Assembly (NCBI GenBank): GCA_963556495.2
Contig: OY747702.1
Location: 9,081,193-9,145,192 of the forward strand
Origin: Valencia hispanica
Lineage: Eukaryota > Chordata > Actinopteri > Cyprinodontiformes > Valenciidae
DNA length: 64,000 bases
Direction: 5' to 3'
Below are positions 1 to 11,613 of the stretch, piece after piece. The notes under the pieces are model-generated. The model was not told the origin of the DNA, did no database searches, and saw only the letters and a program-made list of their open reading frames with translations. A program made the translations under genes and the position numbers. Position 1 is the first letter of the stretch, and each line of letters opens with the position of its first letter.

Positions 1-402
1 CATCAGTGAGCAAATTTGTCATTCATAAGTGGCCAGCCTGTGACGGCAATGTGGCGCAATCAGGTGTTTTTCACAACAGTTTACGCAATGGCGGGATAAA
101 GGGGGGTGTGGGGGTTGTGTCTGGGTTGTCTACGTGCAGGGTTGTGCATAAACCATGAGACGGAAGAGACTGTGGTAAACAGACAAGATACCTTGGATGT
201 AATTGTTTTTTTATCCAGATTGAAGCCTCAATCCTCAAGTCTTTTTGCAAGCTGCTCCAAAATGTGGCTGTCCTTCACAGTCCCAGTGGACTATCTGGCG
301 ATCTGCTCCTCAGCTCTAAAGGCCAGAAGCTGATACAGTTTATAAACGCTAAATGAACTCCCCATGTTTACTTGCATTTTAAATACTATTACAGGCCAGG
401 AA

Positions 403-453
<51 letters not shown>

Positions 454-2100
454 ATATTATAGTCTATTCACTCATTTGTAACCAGTAACACCCCTCTTAT
501 CCTTAAATAAATATGTAGTGGTTTGGAGGCACCGTGCCTCTCAGCACCAGCCCAGCTTTTGATCAGAGGGTGTATTTTTACATGGGAGCTCCTGCTGGTG
601 TGCAGGTGGTAATCTCCATGGACCAGCAGCCAAAGGCGCCATCTGCGCTGGGAAAGTCGAAGGTTAGAAGGCGTGGAAACACGATGATTGCTGCATTCAC
701 TAAATGGAAGTTTTTCAGTGATTGTTCTAAGCCAAGGGTGTGTGTTTCATGAATTACACAGATGTCAGAAGTCAGGCTCCATCCTGCCGACTCAGTTACC
801 ATGGCAATGACTTGCTGAGCAATTCCCCTGAGTTGAGAGGAGGTGCTTTTATTTTTGTATATCTGTGTTTGTACCCCAAGCTACAAAGAATCTTAAATCC
901 TTCCAACAGTCAATCAAATTGTGCTAAACTTTTTTTGTCCTCCAGACACGTCCATCACCCTCTGTAACTATACTGAACTAATGAGTGGCTAACAACTGAC
1001 ACCCAGAAAAGATCCGTCACTCACCCAGCTATTACAGAACACTGTAACATGACGCACACACTGGTGTGTAACAGTGGCTAATACACTCATTAACTGTGTG
1101 TTCTGTCACTGTTTCCTCCCTTTCTTCTCATTCTTTGCTAATGTCCATGTGCTCACGCAGTTACACAGTCGCTCCTTTGTGGCCCGCTGCTCAGCCGGTT
1201 CTTATCACAGCTCCGGTCTTGCTGTGTCAGTGACATTCTGGGTATGTACAGCCTCTCATTAGCCTCGCCCTCTCCTCCCCTGTTGCTGCCCTCTCTCCTT
1301 TGTCACTCTTTTTAGATTCTCTTTGTTCCTTGTCCCCTCATTAAGCCTTCTCTTGTGGCTTCTGCAGCGGTACAGCAGCCGCTGAGTGCACATGGGTGCA
1401 TGCTGTCTGTGTCTGTCTCCCGGTCTTTGAGCTTAATGGCTTGTGTAATGCAAAACCAGTCCAAGCCAAAGCACAGGCTAGAAAACAGAGCTGTTGTTTG
1501 TGCTGCTGTTGTTATCATGACAGCCAACAAATCTTAGGGATAAATAAAAGGAGAAAAAAGGTAGAGATAAAAAACCCTGAACATGTTGGACATTCACTTC
1601 GACGATGAATTCTCCTCAGGGTCAGAAATACAAATGTATAACTCTACATTAATAAAGCATTTAGAGACGAGGAAGGCAATTTGTCATCTTATTTTTATAG
1701 CCAGTAAAGGTAGGGTATCATGGGGGAATTTAGGTGGTAGTTTCAGGTTGCACAACACAGCATGAACGAAGGAAACACTCTTGTACTGTGCATCATGCAT
1801 AAAGGTACTCCTTAATGTCTGTATAAAGGTAAACTATACTGCCAAACATATTGACATTGTCACACACAAGCTTAGAACAGTACTAATTGGAGTTTCTGAC
1901 CATTTTTCTAGAAGAAGAAAAGCAGCATTGATGGCATGAATAGAATGAGCAAAGAACAAACAAGCATAAATGGGATGCCGGTGGCTCAGGAGTTCCCTGT
2001 CCAAAACACTTTGCTGTTCTCTTGCTCTTTGTGTCCTTGGGGAAGACACCTCTGCATGCCTTCCCTGCTGTTGGTGGTCAGAGGGCCCTTTGGTGCCAGT
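1..2100. other. No recognised gene
   Basis: Apart from an (AT)n tract near 412-451 I see no domain-bearing ORF, RNA gene or clear transposon end. Short ORFs in all frames have no recognisable motifs. Around 1985-2110 there is a stretch reading like a common fish dispersed repeat (a 'ggtggtcagagggccc'-type segment), but I cannot assign it to a family with confidence. Confidence 0.5.
412..451. repeat. (AT)n microsatellite
   Basis: About 20 uninterrupted AT dinucleotides follow a short A-run. Simple repeat with no coding role seen. Confidence 0.95.
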
Positions 2101-2111
2101 TGCCACTCTAT

Positions 2112-2984
2112 ACACTGCAGACTTCTCCATCAACTCCCCACTGCCATCTTCAGAAGTTCCTTGATGACTCTGCCATTGTCGGTGTCATCATAGGTGAGTA
2201 CAGACAGTGGACTCAGGACTTTGTGGACTGGTGCCAGCAAAACCACCTGCTTATCAACACGGGGAAAAAACCAAAGAGTTGGTGGTGGACTTCCGTAGGC
2301 ACAGACCCGCCACACTGACATTGGTGAACATCCAGGGAGTGAACATCGAGATGGTGGACTCTTATAAGTACCTGGGTGTTCACCTAAACAATAAACTGGA
2401 CTGGAGCCACATCACTGATGCTCTTTACAGGAAGGGTCAGAGCAGACTCTACCTGCTGAGGAGGCTGAGATCTTTTGGAATCCAGGAAGTGCTCCTAAAG
2501 ACCTTCTTTGACTCGGTGGTGGCATAAGCATGAAGATGTTGCTGAACTGCAGAGCTCCAATGACAGACTGCTGCATCCTAGGTGCATGAAGGAACGTTTT
2601 TGCAGGTCCCTCCTCCCTGCAGCTGTTAAAGTCTATAACTATCGCTGCTCCCAACAAACTCAATATTTACAGTACACCCCTGCAGTAATTTGCACTGTTT
2701 ATCTCACTGTAACATTTCTGCTGCTATTTGTACATCTGTTTTTCAGTTTTTATTTTTATTAACTTCTTGTAAATAATACGTTTACTTTTAAAAGCACAAT
2801 TACACATGCACTGTAAATATTTCTTGTAAATTATGCTACTCAGTTGCACATTCAAATCTGAGTATGCCATTTTATTTTTAATAACTCACAGTACTTTTGA
2901 TTTGTAATTTTGTCCTTAATGTACATATATTATTCTTAATTCTGTTTTTCATACTTGTGTGAATCTAAATGCTTCTATTACCTG
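2112..2984 (+). mobile_element. LINE (non-LTR retrotransposon) 3' end, interrupted by the provirus
   Basis: Two overlapping frames encode the C-terminal part of a LINE reverse transcriptase. The first frame has an FLDD box at 2157-2168, the [YF]xDD catalytic motif in slightly altered form. The second carries the VVDFRR and YKYLGVHLNNKLDW motifs typical of fish L2/Rex-like LINEs (about 2280-2410). The frame changes near 2262-2272 in a G/A homopolymer. The ORF stops after FFDSVVA (2527), and the following sequence resumes later in the protein, so an internal deletion of some tens of residues is likely. From about 2660 the sequence is AT-rich 3' UTR. The LINE is cut at 2984 by the provirus, and its terminal ~75 bp reappear at 12474. 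The exact clade is not certain from sequence alone. Confidence 0.8.
2981..2984. other. Target-site duplication CCTG (left copy)
   Basis: The four bases CCTG directly precede the 5' LTR. The same four bases directly follow the 3' LTR at 12474-12477. A 4-bp duplication is the size made by gamma- and epsilon-type retroviral integrases. Confidence 0.9.
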
Positions 2985-3549
2985 TGTTGTATTCTACTTT
3001 TTTGAGGCTATTTTTTATTATGAAGTACATATGTTTTAATTATATCTTTTTTAAGCTTTAGAAGTAATAGGCCTGTTTATATTATTCAGGGTAGTAAAAC
3101 ATGACTCTTTTACCAGTATTTTATAGGGTTTAAGGTTTTAAGTAAACAAACTCTTGAGTAAAGATATGAACTGAAAGCAGGGAGGATCGGTTATAACTCT
3201 AGTTCATGTTACAACCCGAGTTCATGGTACGGTCAGGAGACCTGGAGAAAATAAATGACCTGTCAAGATGTAGAAGGAGGAGAGAGGAGTCATGTGATAT
3301 GTTCTTTGTTCTTCTGAAATAAAAATGGTACACCCTTGTAGAGAAGCGAGTCAGATCTGTTCTGGCTCCCATCTGCAGGTGCGTCCTTTCTGAAACAGAT
3401 ATCTGTTTGTGTGTGTTGTTTTACTCTCTGTCTCTCAGTTCTGGGTCTTATTTTGAAACAGTTCCCGCTGGGGTTTTGGAGTTCGGCGCCCCCACCTCTC
3501 TGAGTAAAAAAAAGTGAGTTCCAGAGCTCATTATGATAAGAAGCCGACA
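2985..3549 (+). repeat. 5' LTR of the endogenous retrovirus
   Basis: 565 bp, from TGTTGTATTC to AAGCCGACA. It holds an AATAAA polyadenylation signal at 3318-3323, and a TTTTATAGGG stretch near 3119-3129 could serve as a TATA-like element. It differs from the 3' LTR by one base near 3022 (A versus C), one near 3529 (T versus A) and lack of a 9-bp insertion. Confidence 0.95.
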
Positions 3550-3552
3550 AAA

Positions 3553-3570
3553 TGGTGGAGGATGCGGGCA
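3553..3570 (+). promoter_or_regulatory. Candidate tRNA primer-binding site
   Basis: Three bases after the 5' LTR the sequence starts TGGTGGAG, as expected for the complement of a tRNA 3' CCA end. From memory of tRNA families it is closest to tRNA-Ala, but with one extra base in the middle, so the tRNA is uncertain. Confidence 0.45.
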
Positions 3571-5392
3571 TTTTGATTTGGTTTTGAGTTTTCTCAGGGC
3601 TGGGAGAGATTGAGTGTGAGTAATGAGTGTGGCATAACTGATTGATACATGTGTTTGTGGCAATTATAGTGATTTTGTGTTTTTTCTTTGAGTTCAACAG
3701 AGAATCGGAGAGCGACTGGATTGATCCTTGCTAATCAACACCCGGGTGGTTTTGTATCAATCTGGAAAAGCGCTAACACCAAATTAATAGGTATTGATCG
3801 ATTTAAACGTTCTCCATTTAATGTTGACGTGTTGTTCTTTCGGTTGAGGGCCGACCGAAGTGCGGAACAGGGCTTGAGAGTTGGCCGCTCGCATCCGATG
3901 GGACGCTGTCGGAATCCTCCAGGGCTGGCAAACGGAAAGGTAGACAGCAGCAGGGCCTGTGTGTTCTCTGTGTCGAGACGGATTCCCTTGGAGAGGCCGG
4001 CGTATCTTCCAAACGCACGTTTGAGCCACGTGAATTGGATTGTGTTTAAAGGTCCGGCTTTAGGTGGCTCCGGTAGAGGTTAGTGTTTGATGAAATTGTA
4101 AAAATTGTTGTACTTTCTTTCTTTCTAGTGTGAATGTGTGTGTGATTGGAGAAGTGGAGGTTACGGAAGGGAGCTACCATGTAGCTTTTTGCACTCCGGC
4201 CTCATATAAACTTCTCATTTAGGGGAACTAACCGACTGAATCTAAAACCATAATTCCTCTGCGAATCTTAAACGCCTAGACAATGCCCGCGCTTCTTGTA
4301 TAGACAATAAGCGTAGAAGCTTGACATTGTAGAGGAATAAGGGAATATCATTTTCAGTCAGCTAAAGTACCACCATAAGCTAGCTTATGGCTAACATACA
4401 GTTTGGATGAGTTTCGCCTGGAAATAAAGGCGTTCAACCTACGTAAACACGTCTAAAGCATTGTCTAACACATATATATAGGACTGTTATTATGGATAAC
4501 TGGTAGTAAACTCTTTAGAATATATATAAAATAACTTTTTTATGGTAACGGAGCGGTCACGTTTGGCTTCCGGTTGAGCTAGGTTGCTCATGATGACAGC
4601 TAATCTTTGGTAGCTTAGCTTCCGAACTGTATTTATTTGGCTCGGTTAAACAGTCATTCGAGTATTGATGGCGAAGTGTGGTTTTGTTGGAGGCATTTTG
4701 TTCTTGTCTTTGGTTGGTTTACTTATGAGTACGGTTTGTTAAGTTTAGCATCGTAGTGAAGAATTAGCCATCTGTGCACCGGCGTATTCATTCCGCGGTG
4801 TGACCCGGAAGTTTTATTGGGCCGGACTTTGATCTGTCAGTCCGGCGGAGTTTTTTTTTTTGGAGCAAACTGTTGACGATTTTGTGTTGCAAAGCGAGTT
4901 TTAAATGTATTTCTTTCGGTATATGTTTTAATGATAAATAAAAATTGCTTTATATTGGGAGAATTCTATTTCTTCGTGTGTTTCACCGAAGTGTGCATCC
5001 CGAGTTTTGGCGCAGGCCGGACTCTATTAAGAATTCTTTGATTTTTAGACGAAACGGCAATAATCTCCGTATATAAATAAATTAATGATAAGTTTAACAG
5101 TGCGTTATAAACCTTTTTAGCTTTCCTTCGTTTCGGCTTTGCCTAAAACATTATTAAGGTTAATGTTGCATGAATAAATAATATATAAACCCCTTCACTA
5201 TAAAAAGAAATAAATGAAAATTAAATAAATAAAAACTGTGCCTGCCTTTACTGTTAACTGCATTAATATTGGGATAAATTTGGGCCTATGAATTGATAGT
5301 TTATCAATTAAAATTAATAATTTATAGAGTTAATACAAATAACCTACTTTGTTAAATTTTAATCCATTTTGGATTTCTGTTACGAATATTCA
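3571..5392 (+). other. Long 5' leader of the provirus
   Basis: About 1.8 kb separate the primer-binding site from the likely gag ATG at 5393. The proximal part (about 3690-4080) is GC-richer and stays open in one frame for 131 codons without an ATG start or any recognised motif, and its composition differs from the AT-rich distal part. It may hold packaging and splice-donor sequence, for example around 4075-4085, but none can be assigned firmly. Confidence 0.6.
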
Positions 5393-7073
5393 ATGGCAGC
5401 CGAATATAAATTACTCCCTGCTCCACAGGGACAAAACTGGCGCACTTTAGATGCCCAATTGTTAATATACATTTCTAAATTATATTCTGTTTTAGTTGAT
5501 AAGCCCGGCAAAAAAGATAAAAACCAGTTCCAGGGCCTTATGACGGCCATGTGGGCTCGTCATGGTGCCCGAGGGGATTATAAGAGGAGTCTGTCACAAA
5601 TGTGTTTTGAGGAAGGAAAACGTTTTGCAGATAAAGCTAAAACAGCAAAGAGCATCACTGGTGCTAAAATGAGACACTTAAAAGCTGAGAAAATGTGGAA
5701 AACATGGGGTTTAACAGGACACCGATAAATTGTTCTTGGCGTATAATGCTAAATTGATGGATGAGATGGAGCAGCACGAACACAGGTTAACTAAAGTTCA
5801 GCGACAGATGGATGAGGTGCTGCAGGATCAGGAAAGATTAGCATCTGTGGTAAGGGGTCAAGCTGCAGACCTTTCAGGGAGTGCCAGCCCCAGTCAGCGT
5901 GATGAATGTGCAGCAGTTATACAGGTCGAAAATATGCAGACGTTGGGGGACAAGGGGAGTGAGGGACCATTTAAGAATACTAGATCTAAGTTGCCACTGG
6001 GGGCATGTGGGGGCCCTGATTTAATGCTTCCTTTAGTGGGAGCATCAGATGGTTCAGTAATTTACAAACCATGGAAGATGGCTGACATATCTGCCATCAT
6101 TCTGCAACTCCCTGCTTTGACTGGTGGAGGAAACTGTTGGATAAATAAATTAAATCAGCTGACTTCAGGGCAAACCCTAGCGGTGGGGGATTGGAAAGCT
6201 ATTATGGGTAGAATGTTGACATTGACAGATTATAATGAGATGATGCTCCAGTGTCAGTTAGCATGTGTACTTGATGAAGCCCCATTCACGCATCATGCAC
6301 ATGATCTTGCCGAGTGGGTCAGAAGAAAATATCCTACTCCGCCCGCGTCTAAAATTTTGAAATTTCCCTGGTCAATTGATGTTACTCCTGCAGAACATAT
6401 GGCAAAATGTAAAGATAAATGGGTTGCCGTTACTGGAGAACACCCTCGAGATCCGGGAAATAATCGGATTTGGTTTAGAGAAGCAGTTTTAGCAGGCATG
6501 CCAGAGTCTGTTGCTACATTAATGAAACGGAATCCTGATTCACACATTTATAATCAGCCTACATGGGAAAGACACGTAACATATTATTTACAAGACGTGC
6601 AAGATTCTGCGTTAAAGGACGCTGAGGAGAATAAGAAAATGGAGACTGCTTTGTTAAAACTGCAGTTAAAAGAGGCTCAGAATAAATTGACTGACTTGTA
6701 TCAGTCTAAAAAAGTGAAGCAGATGGTGGCTGAAGCAGCACCTACTGTTGGATCAGCGACAGTGCTGCCTTCTTTTCCTGTGATGTATGCTGGAGCTGCG
6801 CCGAATCTGCCATTTACTGCTCCTTATAGGACATGGCAGCCCCGTGGCAGGTCGCGTGGCAGGGCCAGGTTTGGGGATTTTAGAGGCATGGGGAGAGGGC
6901 AGCCAGGTGCTAACGGTTGTCACAGGTGTGGCTCCAATGAACACTGGGTGAGGGAGTGCCCACACCCACAAGGGGGCGCTATACCTCCCGGTCAGCCACC
7001 TCTACATATGGCTCCGAATCAGCATATGGCTCCTCCCTCCTATCCAGGAGGACAGAGTGGGCCTCAGTATTGA
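5393..7073 (+). pseudogene. Retroviral Gag polyprotein, one frame break
   Basis: The likely start is the ATG at 5393, not the upstream non-ATG codons. The first ~110 codons (matrix-like region, MAAEYKLLP start) run to a stop at 5726-5728. A second frame, open from 5715, carries the rest to a TGA at 7071-7073. A single net +1 shift within 5715-5725 separates the two, so this copy is not translated as one chain unless frameshifting occurs. The second part has a charged coiled-coil-like segment near its start (about 5750-5850), a capsid-sized middle, a K/E-rich helix near 6600-6720, an Arg/Gly-rich segment at 6835-6905 and one CCHC zinc knuckle (C-X2-C-X4-H-X4-C) at 6918-6959. One knuckle is usual for gamma-like retroviruses. 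The gene lies directly upstream of pol in the same reading frame. Confidence 0.85.
7071..7073 (+). promoter_or_regulatory. In-frame TGA between gag and pol, candidate readthrough stop
   Basis: The gag frame ends with TGA, and the following codons stay open into protease with no further stop and no frame change. This is the layout of gamma- and epsilon-type retroviruses, where a small fraction of ribosomes read through to make Gag-Pol. The next codon is CAA. I did not identify a convincing downstream pseudoknot by eye. Confidence 0.7.
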
Positions 7074-9914
7074 CAATGCCCACAGAGTACCTTAGTGAGC
7101 AGGACAAAGGGGGATCCGATGCTCACAATAGACGTACATGGACATTCATTGCCATTCCTTGTCGACACTGGTGCTACTTTCAGCACGTTGGACAGAGTTT
7201 TACCAGACGTCAATTTTTCTGGGAACACAGTGTCTGTGATTGGAATCTCTGGGGCTCCAATGATTCTCCCTATCACTCAACCATTGCCTGTTTCAGTGGG
7301 AGATCAAAGACTATCACATCCTTTTGTCATTCCTCAAACCACGCCTGTCAACTTGTTAGGCAGAGATCTGCTTATCAAACTGGGTGCTTCGATCCTATGT
7401 ACCCCTGATGGACTTATGGTGACTTTTCCGAATGGACATACGCATTGCTGTGATACCATGAGTGGTAAATTTTTGCTGAAGGATGACACTTCACAAGTGG
7501 CTGATATTTTCTGGGCCAGATTGACTACGATGTCTGCACATGAATCTTCTGCGGCTGAATTTCTGAGATGCTGGAAGCCTTGGCTGCTTGAACTCCAGCC
7601 TTTTGTTCCACCGCCTGACCCGTTCCATGTGACCTTCCTCTATGAGAGAAGCGATCCTGCTTTATATCAGGAACAATTTGAAACAGAACTTGAAGGCCAA
7701 AGTTGGTCTGTGGCTTCGGGTACATGCTTTGCGGGGAAGGAGGGTGTTGCACTGTATGCTGATCTGACTTCAGAGCAGCATAAATGGTATATGATGGAAG
7801 CTGAAGCGCTTCCACACATATCGCTTTTGTTGCATCCGAAACATCAAGCTAAAGATTTGGGGGGAATGGTTAAGAGGGGAGTTGAATTAAAGGATTGGGT
7901 TCCTACCCAGATACCTTCAGTCTCTTTTTCTCCTTCTACTCAGATGTACAAAATAGACACGCAGCTCTCTGATACTACCATTCTGGAACATTTGCAGCTT
8001 TCTAGAAATCATGGCAGAGAAAAAACAGATCATCCTGATGCAGTGGAGGCCTTAAAGGTCGTGCCTGACTCTTTGTGGTCAGATGGTCCCACTGATGTCG
8101 GTCTAGTGCAAACCACACCCATCACATTTGAGATGAAACATTCTGATCCAATCTGGCGTTCTCAGTACCCACATAAACCTCAGGCTGAGGAAGGTATTGC
8201 AGACACTAATGCAGGCTTACTTGAAGTTGGAATTTTAGAACCATCAAACTCTTCATATAACACCCCTATTCTTCCTGTGGAAAAACAAGGTACTGGTAAA
8301 TACAGAATGGCACATGATTTGCGTGCTATTAATGAGGCCCTTAGAACCCCTCCCATTTCTACACCGAATCCGTATACAGCTCTGGCATCACTGACTCCTG
8401 ATTTAAAATGGTTTACCTGCATAGATTTGGCTAATGCATTTTTCTGTTTACCGCTCCATCCTTCTGTCAGGGATATTTTTTCATTTACATTCAGGGGCAG
8501 GAAGCTACGTTATAGTAGGCTTCCGCAGGGTTTTGCTTTATCTCCAGGTATTTTTAATCAGGTCTTGAAGCAGTCATTAAGCGCTGTACAGCTCCCTCCA
8601 GGCTGTGTACTGACCCAATATGTGGACGATTTACTTTTAGCATCCCCTACTGTTGAAACGTGCATAGCAGCGACTCTAGTTGTGTTGCAACATTTGGGAA
8701 AAGAGGGATTCAAAGTCTCCCGCGATAAGCTTCAGTTGGTCAGGCAGGAAGTCCAGTTCCTGGGGCGAAGGGTGACCGCTCAAGGGGCTGGACTGACGGA
8801 CACCCACAAGAATGCTATTTTGGCCCATTCTAAACCTCTCACTGTTAAATCAATGCTGTCATTTCTGGGACTGACAAATTTTTCCAGACATTATGTGCCT
8901 AATTACACAAACCTTACCACACCACTCAGGGCTCTTGTAAATGCTCATGGTATGAAAAATCTGCATGCTAAATTAGAATGGGACATACCAGCTGAGGAGG
9001 CATTTATTAAGTTGAAACAGGCTCTAGCACAAGCAGCTGATTTAGCCACTCCTGACTATACGTGTCCATTTTTTCTTAACACATCAGAAACAGATGGGGT
9101 GGTTAATGGGATTTTGTTTCAGAAAAAAGGTGGTCAGAGACACATTCTTATGTATCTTAGCATAAAGCTGCAAGCTATTGAAATGAGACAGCCGCCTTGC
9201 ACGAGACATGCAGCAGGAATTGCACATATAGTGGAAAAAACATTACACATTGTCAGGGGTTATCCACTTCATATTTTGACATCTCATGGAGTCATGGCAT
9301 TGGTTAATTCTGAGACGTTTACTCTTTCTACTTTGCGTCAGCAGCGGATTAGCAGAGTTTTGGAGGCACCAAACATTATTTTTACGCATGAAGGAATAAA
9401 CATGGCTGACCAAATCACCGCCTCTGGGGAGCAGCATGACTGTGTCAGGCTGAATTCTGTTGCTCAAAAAATACGTCCTGATTTACGGTCTGATCCCTTA
9501 TCTACAGGTTTTGTGCTCTATACAGATGGTTGTTGTTTTAGAGATGGACAGGGCCAGTTGAGATCAGGTTTTGCAGTTGTTGAGCAGAATGGAGATTCAC
9601 TACAGACTGTCGTTTCAGGGAAGCTGGACGGCAAGCAGAGCGCACAGCGTGCTGAGATATGGGCTCTTATTGAAGCATGCAAATGGGGAAGAGATAAAGA
9701 CGTCACGATTTACACTGATTCGAACTACGGGTTTTCTGTTATACATTATGAATTACCACAGTGGAAGAGAGCAGGTTTTGTTACTGCTACTGGTAAACCT
9801 GTACACCATCATGCAGATATTATGGAGCTTTTGGATGTTGTACAGTTACCTGTCACATGTCCACACGCAGCTGATTGTCACGTCAGCACAGGAAATGTCA
9901 GACAGTTTTGCTGA
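7074..9914 (+). pseudogene. Pol: protease, reverse transcriptase and RNase H
   Basis: One open frame continues from the gag TGA. Residues below are counted from the GTG at 7095. Aspartic protease comes first, with the LVDTGA active site at about 22-27 and the LLGRDLL flap-side motif at about 87-93. Reverse transcriptase follows, with the LPQGF motif (about 475-480) and the catalytic YVDD at 509-512 (8619-8630). RNase H has acidic residues D811, E854 and D875 in the TDG, AEIWAL and YTDS motifs. The frame ends at 9914, within the RNase H C-terminus: around 9886-9900 the natural continuation moves to the next frame, which carries integrase. The enzymatic motifs of PR, RT and RNase H are all present, so the lesion affects only the link to integrase. 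Similarity is to vertebrate gammaretrovirus-like Pol. Confidence 0.92.
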
Positions 9915-10743
9915 GGAAGTGAAGTTGGCACAGCAGGCTGCTGCGTCGCAGGAGATAACTGTGTGGAAGGATAGAGGTGCGATTTTTTCTGATGGTTTTT
10001 GGCGTGGGCCTGATGGCCGTTTGGTTTTACCTGCCGCGTTAAAACCCACCCTTTTTCAGGAGGCTCATGGTGCGGCACATGTGTCATACATTCAGATGAA
10101 ACGTAATCTTTGTTTTTGGTGGCATCCCTTCCTGCCACATTTAATTAAGCGTTTTTTGAGTGAATGTGTGGTGTGTGGTCAATTTAATCCTAAGCCTACT
10201 ATCAAGCCAGAAATGGGCGCCTTCCAGGACTTGTGCAGGCCTGGCGAGGAGGTCGTTATCGACTATACAGATATGGTGACCCCTGTTAGAGGTTTCCGTT
10301 ACCTGTTAGTGATGATTGATCCACTGACCTCGTGGGTTTCAGCTTTTCCTGCAAGACGGGAGGATGCTCAGACAGTGGTGAAATCTTTGATTAACCACTG
10401 GATTCCGTGCCATGGCTTTCCGACTAGGATCAGGTCTGACAATGGCACACATTTTAAAAATAAACATCTCCGACAGGTTGAGGAACAGATGGGAATAACC
10501 CACAAGTTCGGCACTGTTTACCATCCGCAATCTCAGGGCGTCATCGAGCGGTCTAATTCAACTTTAAAGTTACAGCTGGCAGAGAACCACAGGTTTCACC
10601 CTGACCCGGACCCTCGCAGTGATCATCAACATCTGAAGGGCCTGGTCTCCTCTTTCCTTCCGACCCCTCTCCTGTCCCTCACGCTGCAGCAGCTCTCTGC
10701 TGACCTGGGAGAATCTCTTTGCAGCGGGTGGTGCCGGTTCTGA
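9890..10743 (+). pseudogene. Retroviral integrase, C-terminally truncated
   Basis: This frame continues pol after the break near 9886-9900. It begins with the end of RNase H and the linker, then an HHCC zinc-binding domain (H-X3-H in HGAAH near 10066-10080, C-X2-C in CVVC near 10168-10179). The DDE catalytic core follows, with Asp at 10261-10263, Asp at 10438-10440 and Glu at 10546-10548. The last two are separated by 35 residues, the canonical DD35E spacing. After about 10600 the sequence stops resembling integrase: the C-terminal DNA-binding (SH3/GPY-like) domain is missing and unrelated Pro/Leu-rich codons run to a stop at 10743. The core residues are intact but the protein would lack its C-terminal domain. 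Confidence 0.88.
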
Positions 10744-11613
10744 CTAGGCAGTGTCGACTGCCGAAGCCAGGAGGCGGGGCCTGACCCACCCAGAAGATTG
10801 GTTGAAGTTGCTGTAATCATCCAGTGTAATCTATATGTGCAAAAAATTGGGCGAGATAAGCAATTTGGACTTGCTTTTCTCGAAGAGGGATTGTACCGAA
10901 GAGAAAAGATCGCAAGAAATCAAACACATTTCACAGCAGGTTTTGACCACCTCACAATCGGTGGGGGAAGCTATTGGAGGCGGGGCCTGTCTGTGCATTT
11001 GTGTTTATTGGGGGAAATGTTCAGTTAATGAAGTAACTGTCATTTCAGTGAGGGCGATCTGCATAAAAGACAGTAACATTGGGAAAAATAAAGAGTCCAC
11101 TGTACTGAATCATTTCATCACTCTGGTAGCCACCTGCTGCCAGAGAAATAAACAAGAGCGAAGACTAGAGAACAAAATAATAAAGACTGAACACTTATTA
11201 ATCATTTTTCTTGTATTTTACAGGTTGTTTAACCAATTTTTATTTAAAGGTGCAGATTGCTAGACACTGCCTAAGAGGGTGTCAAAGAATTTTTAAGTAG
11301 TCGATTTGTAGGATTTTTTCTTAATATCCAGTTTTTACGGTTTTATAAAACTTTTTAATAATACGCTAAAATATTTTAAGGGATGTTTAAAGTATAATCA
11401 GGTTGACTGACTACTAATTTTTGTTTTACTTATTCTTTTTTCATTATGATGTGGTTTTTGTAGGATGTTTTTGGGGTTGGTGACAATTGCTAGAGTTTGC
11501 TTTTTACTAAAAGAATATTGAGAATTAGGTTAAAACATAAAAAACAATAATAATAAATTAGAAAAAAATATTGCTTAAAGGTAAAGATAAAAAAAACAGA
11601 CACTCTTCTCATT
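10744..11613 (+). other. Unassigned provirus segment replacing integrase 3' end and env
   Basis: Env surface and most transmembrane sequence should lie here, but I see no signal peptide, furin site, fusion peptide or CX6CC motif in any frame. Two overlapping ORFs (10798-11028 and 10835-11263) have no recognisable domain, and the rest is AT-rich. The simplest reading is a large deletion, perhaps with unrelated filler, between about 10600 and 11600. Confidence 0.6.

Noticed and set aside
3290..3697. Minus-strand ORFs across the LTRs (also 12214-12474)
   Set aside because: They recur in both LTR copies only because the LTRs are identical; no family similarity.
3688..4083. 131-codon ORF in the proviral leader as an accessory gene
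   Set aside because: No ATG start, no motif and no evidence of selection. Kept only as an open question about the leader.
10835..11263. 142-codon ORF as an env fragment
   Set aside because: No signal peptide, cleavage site, fusion peptide or CX6CC. Composition is ordinary AT-rich noise.
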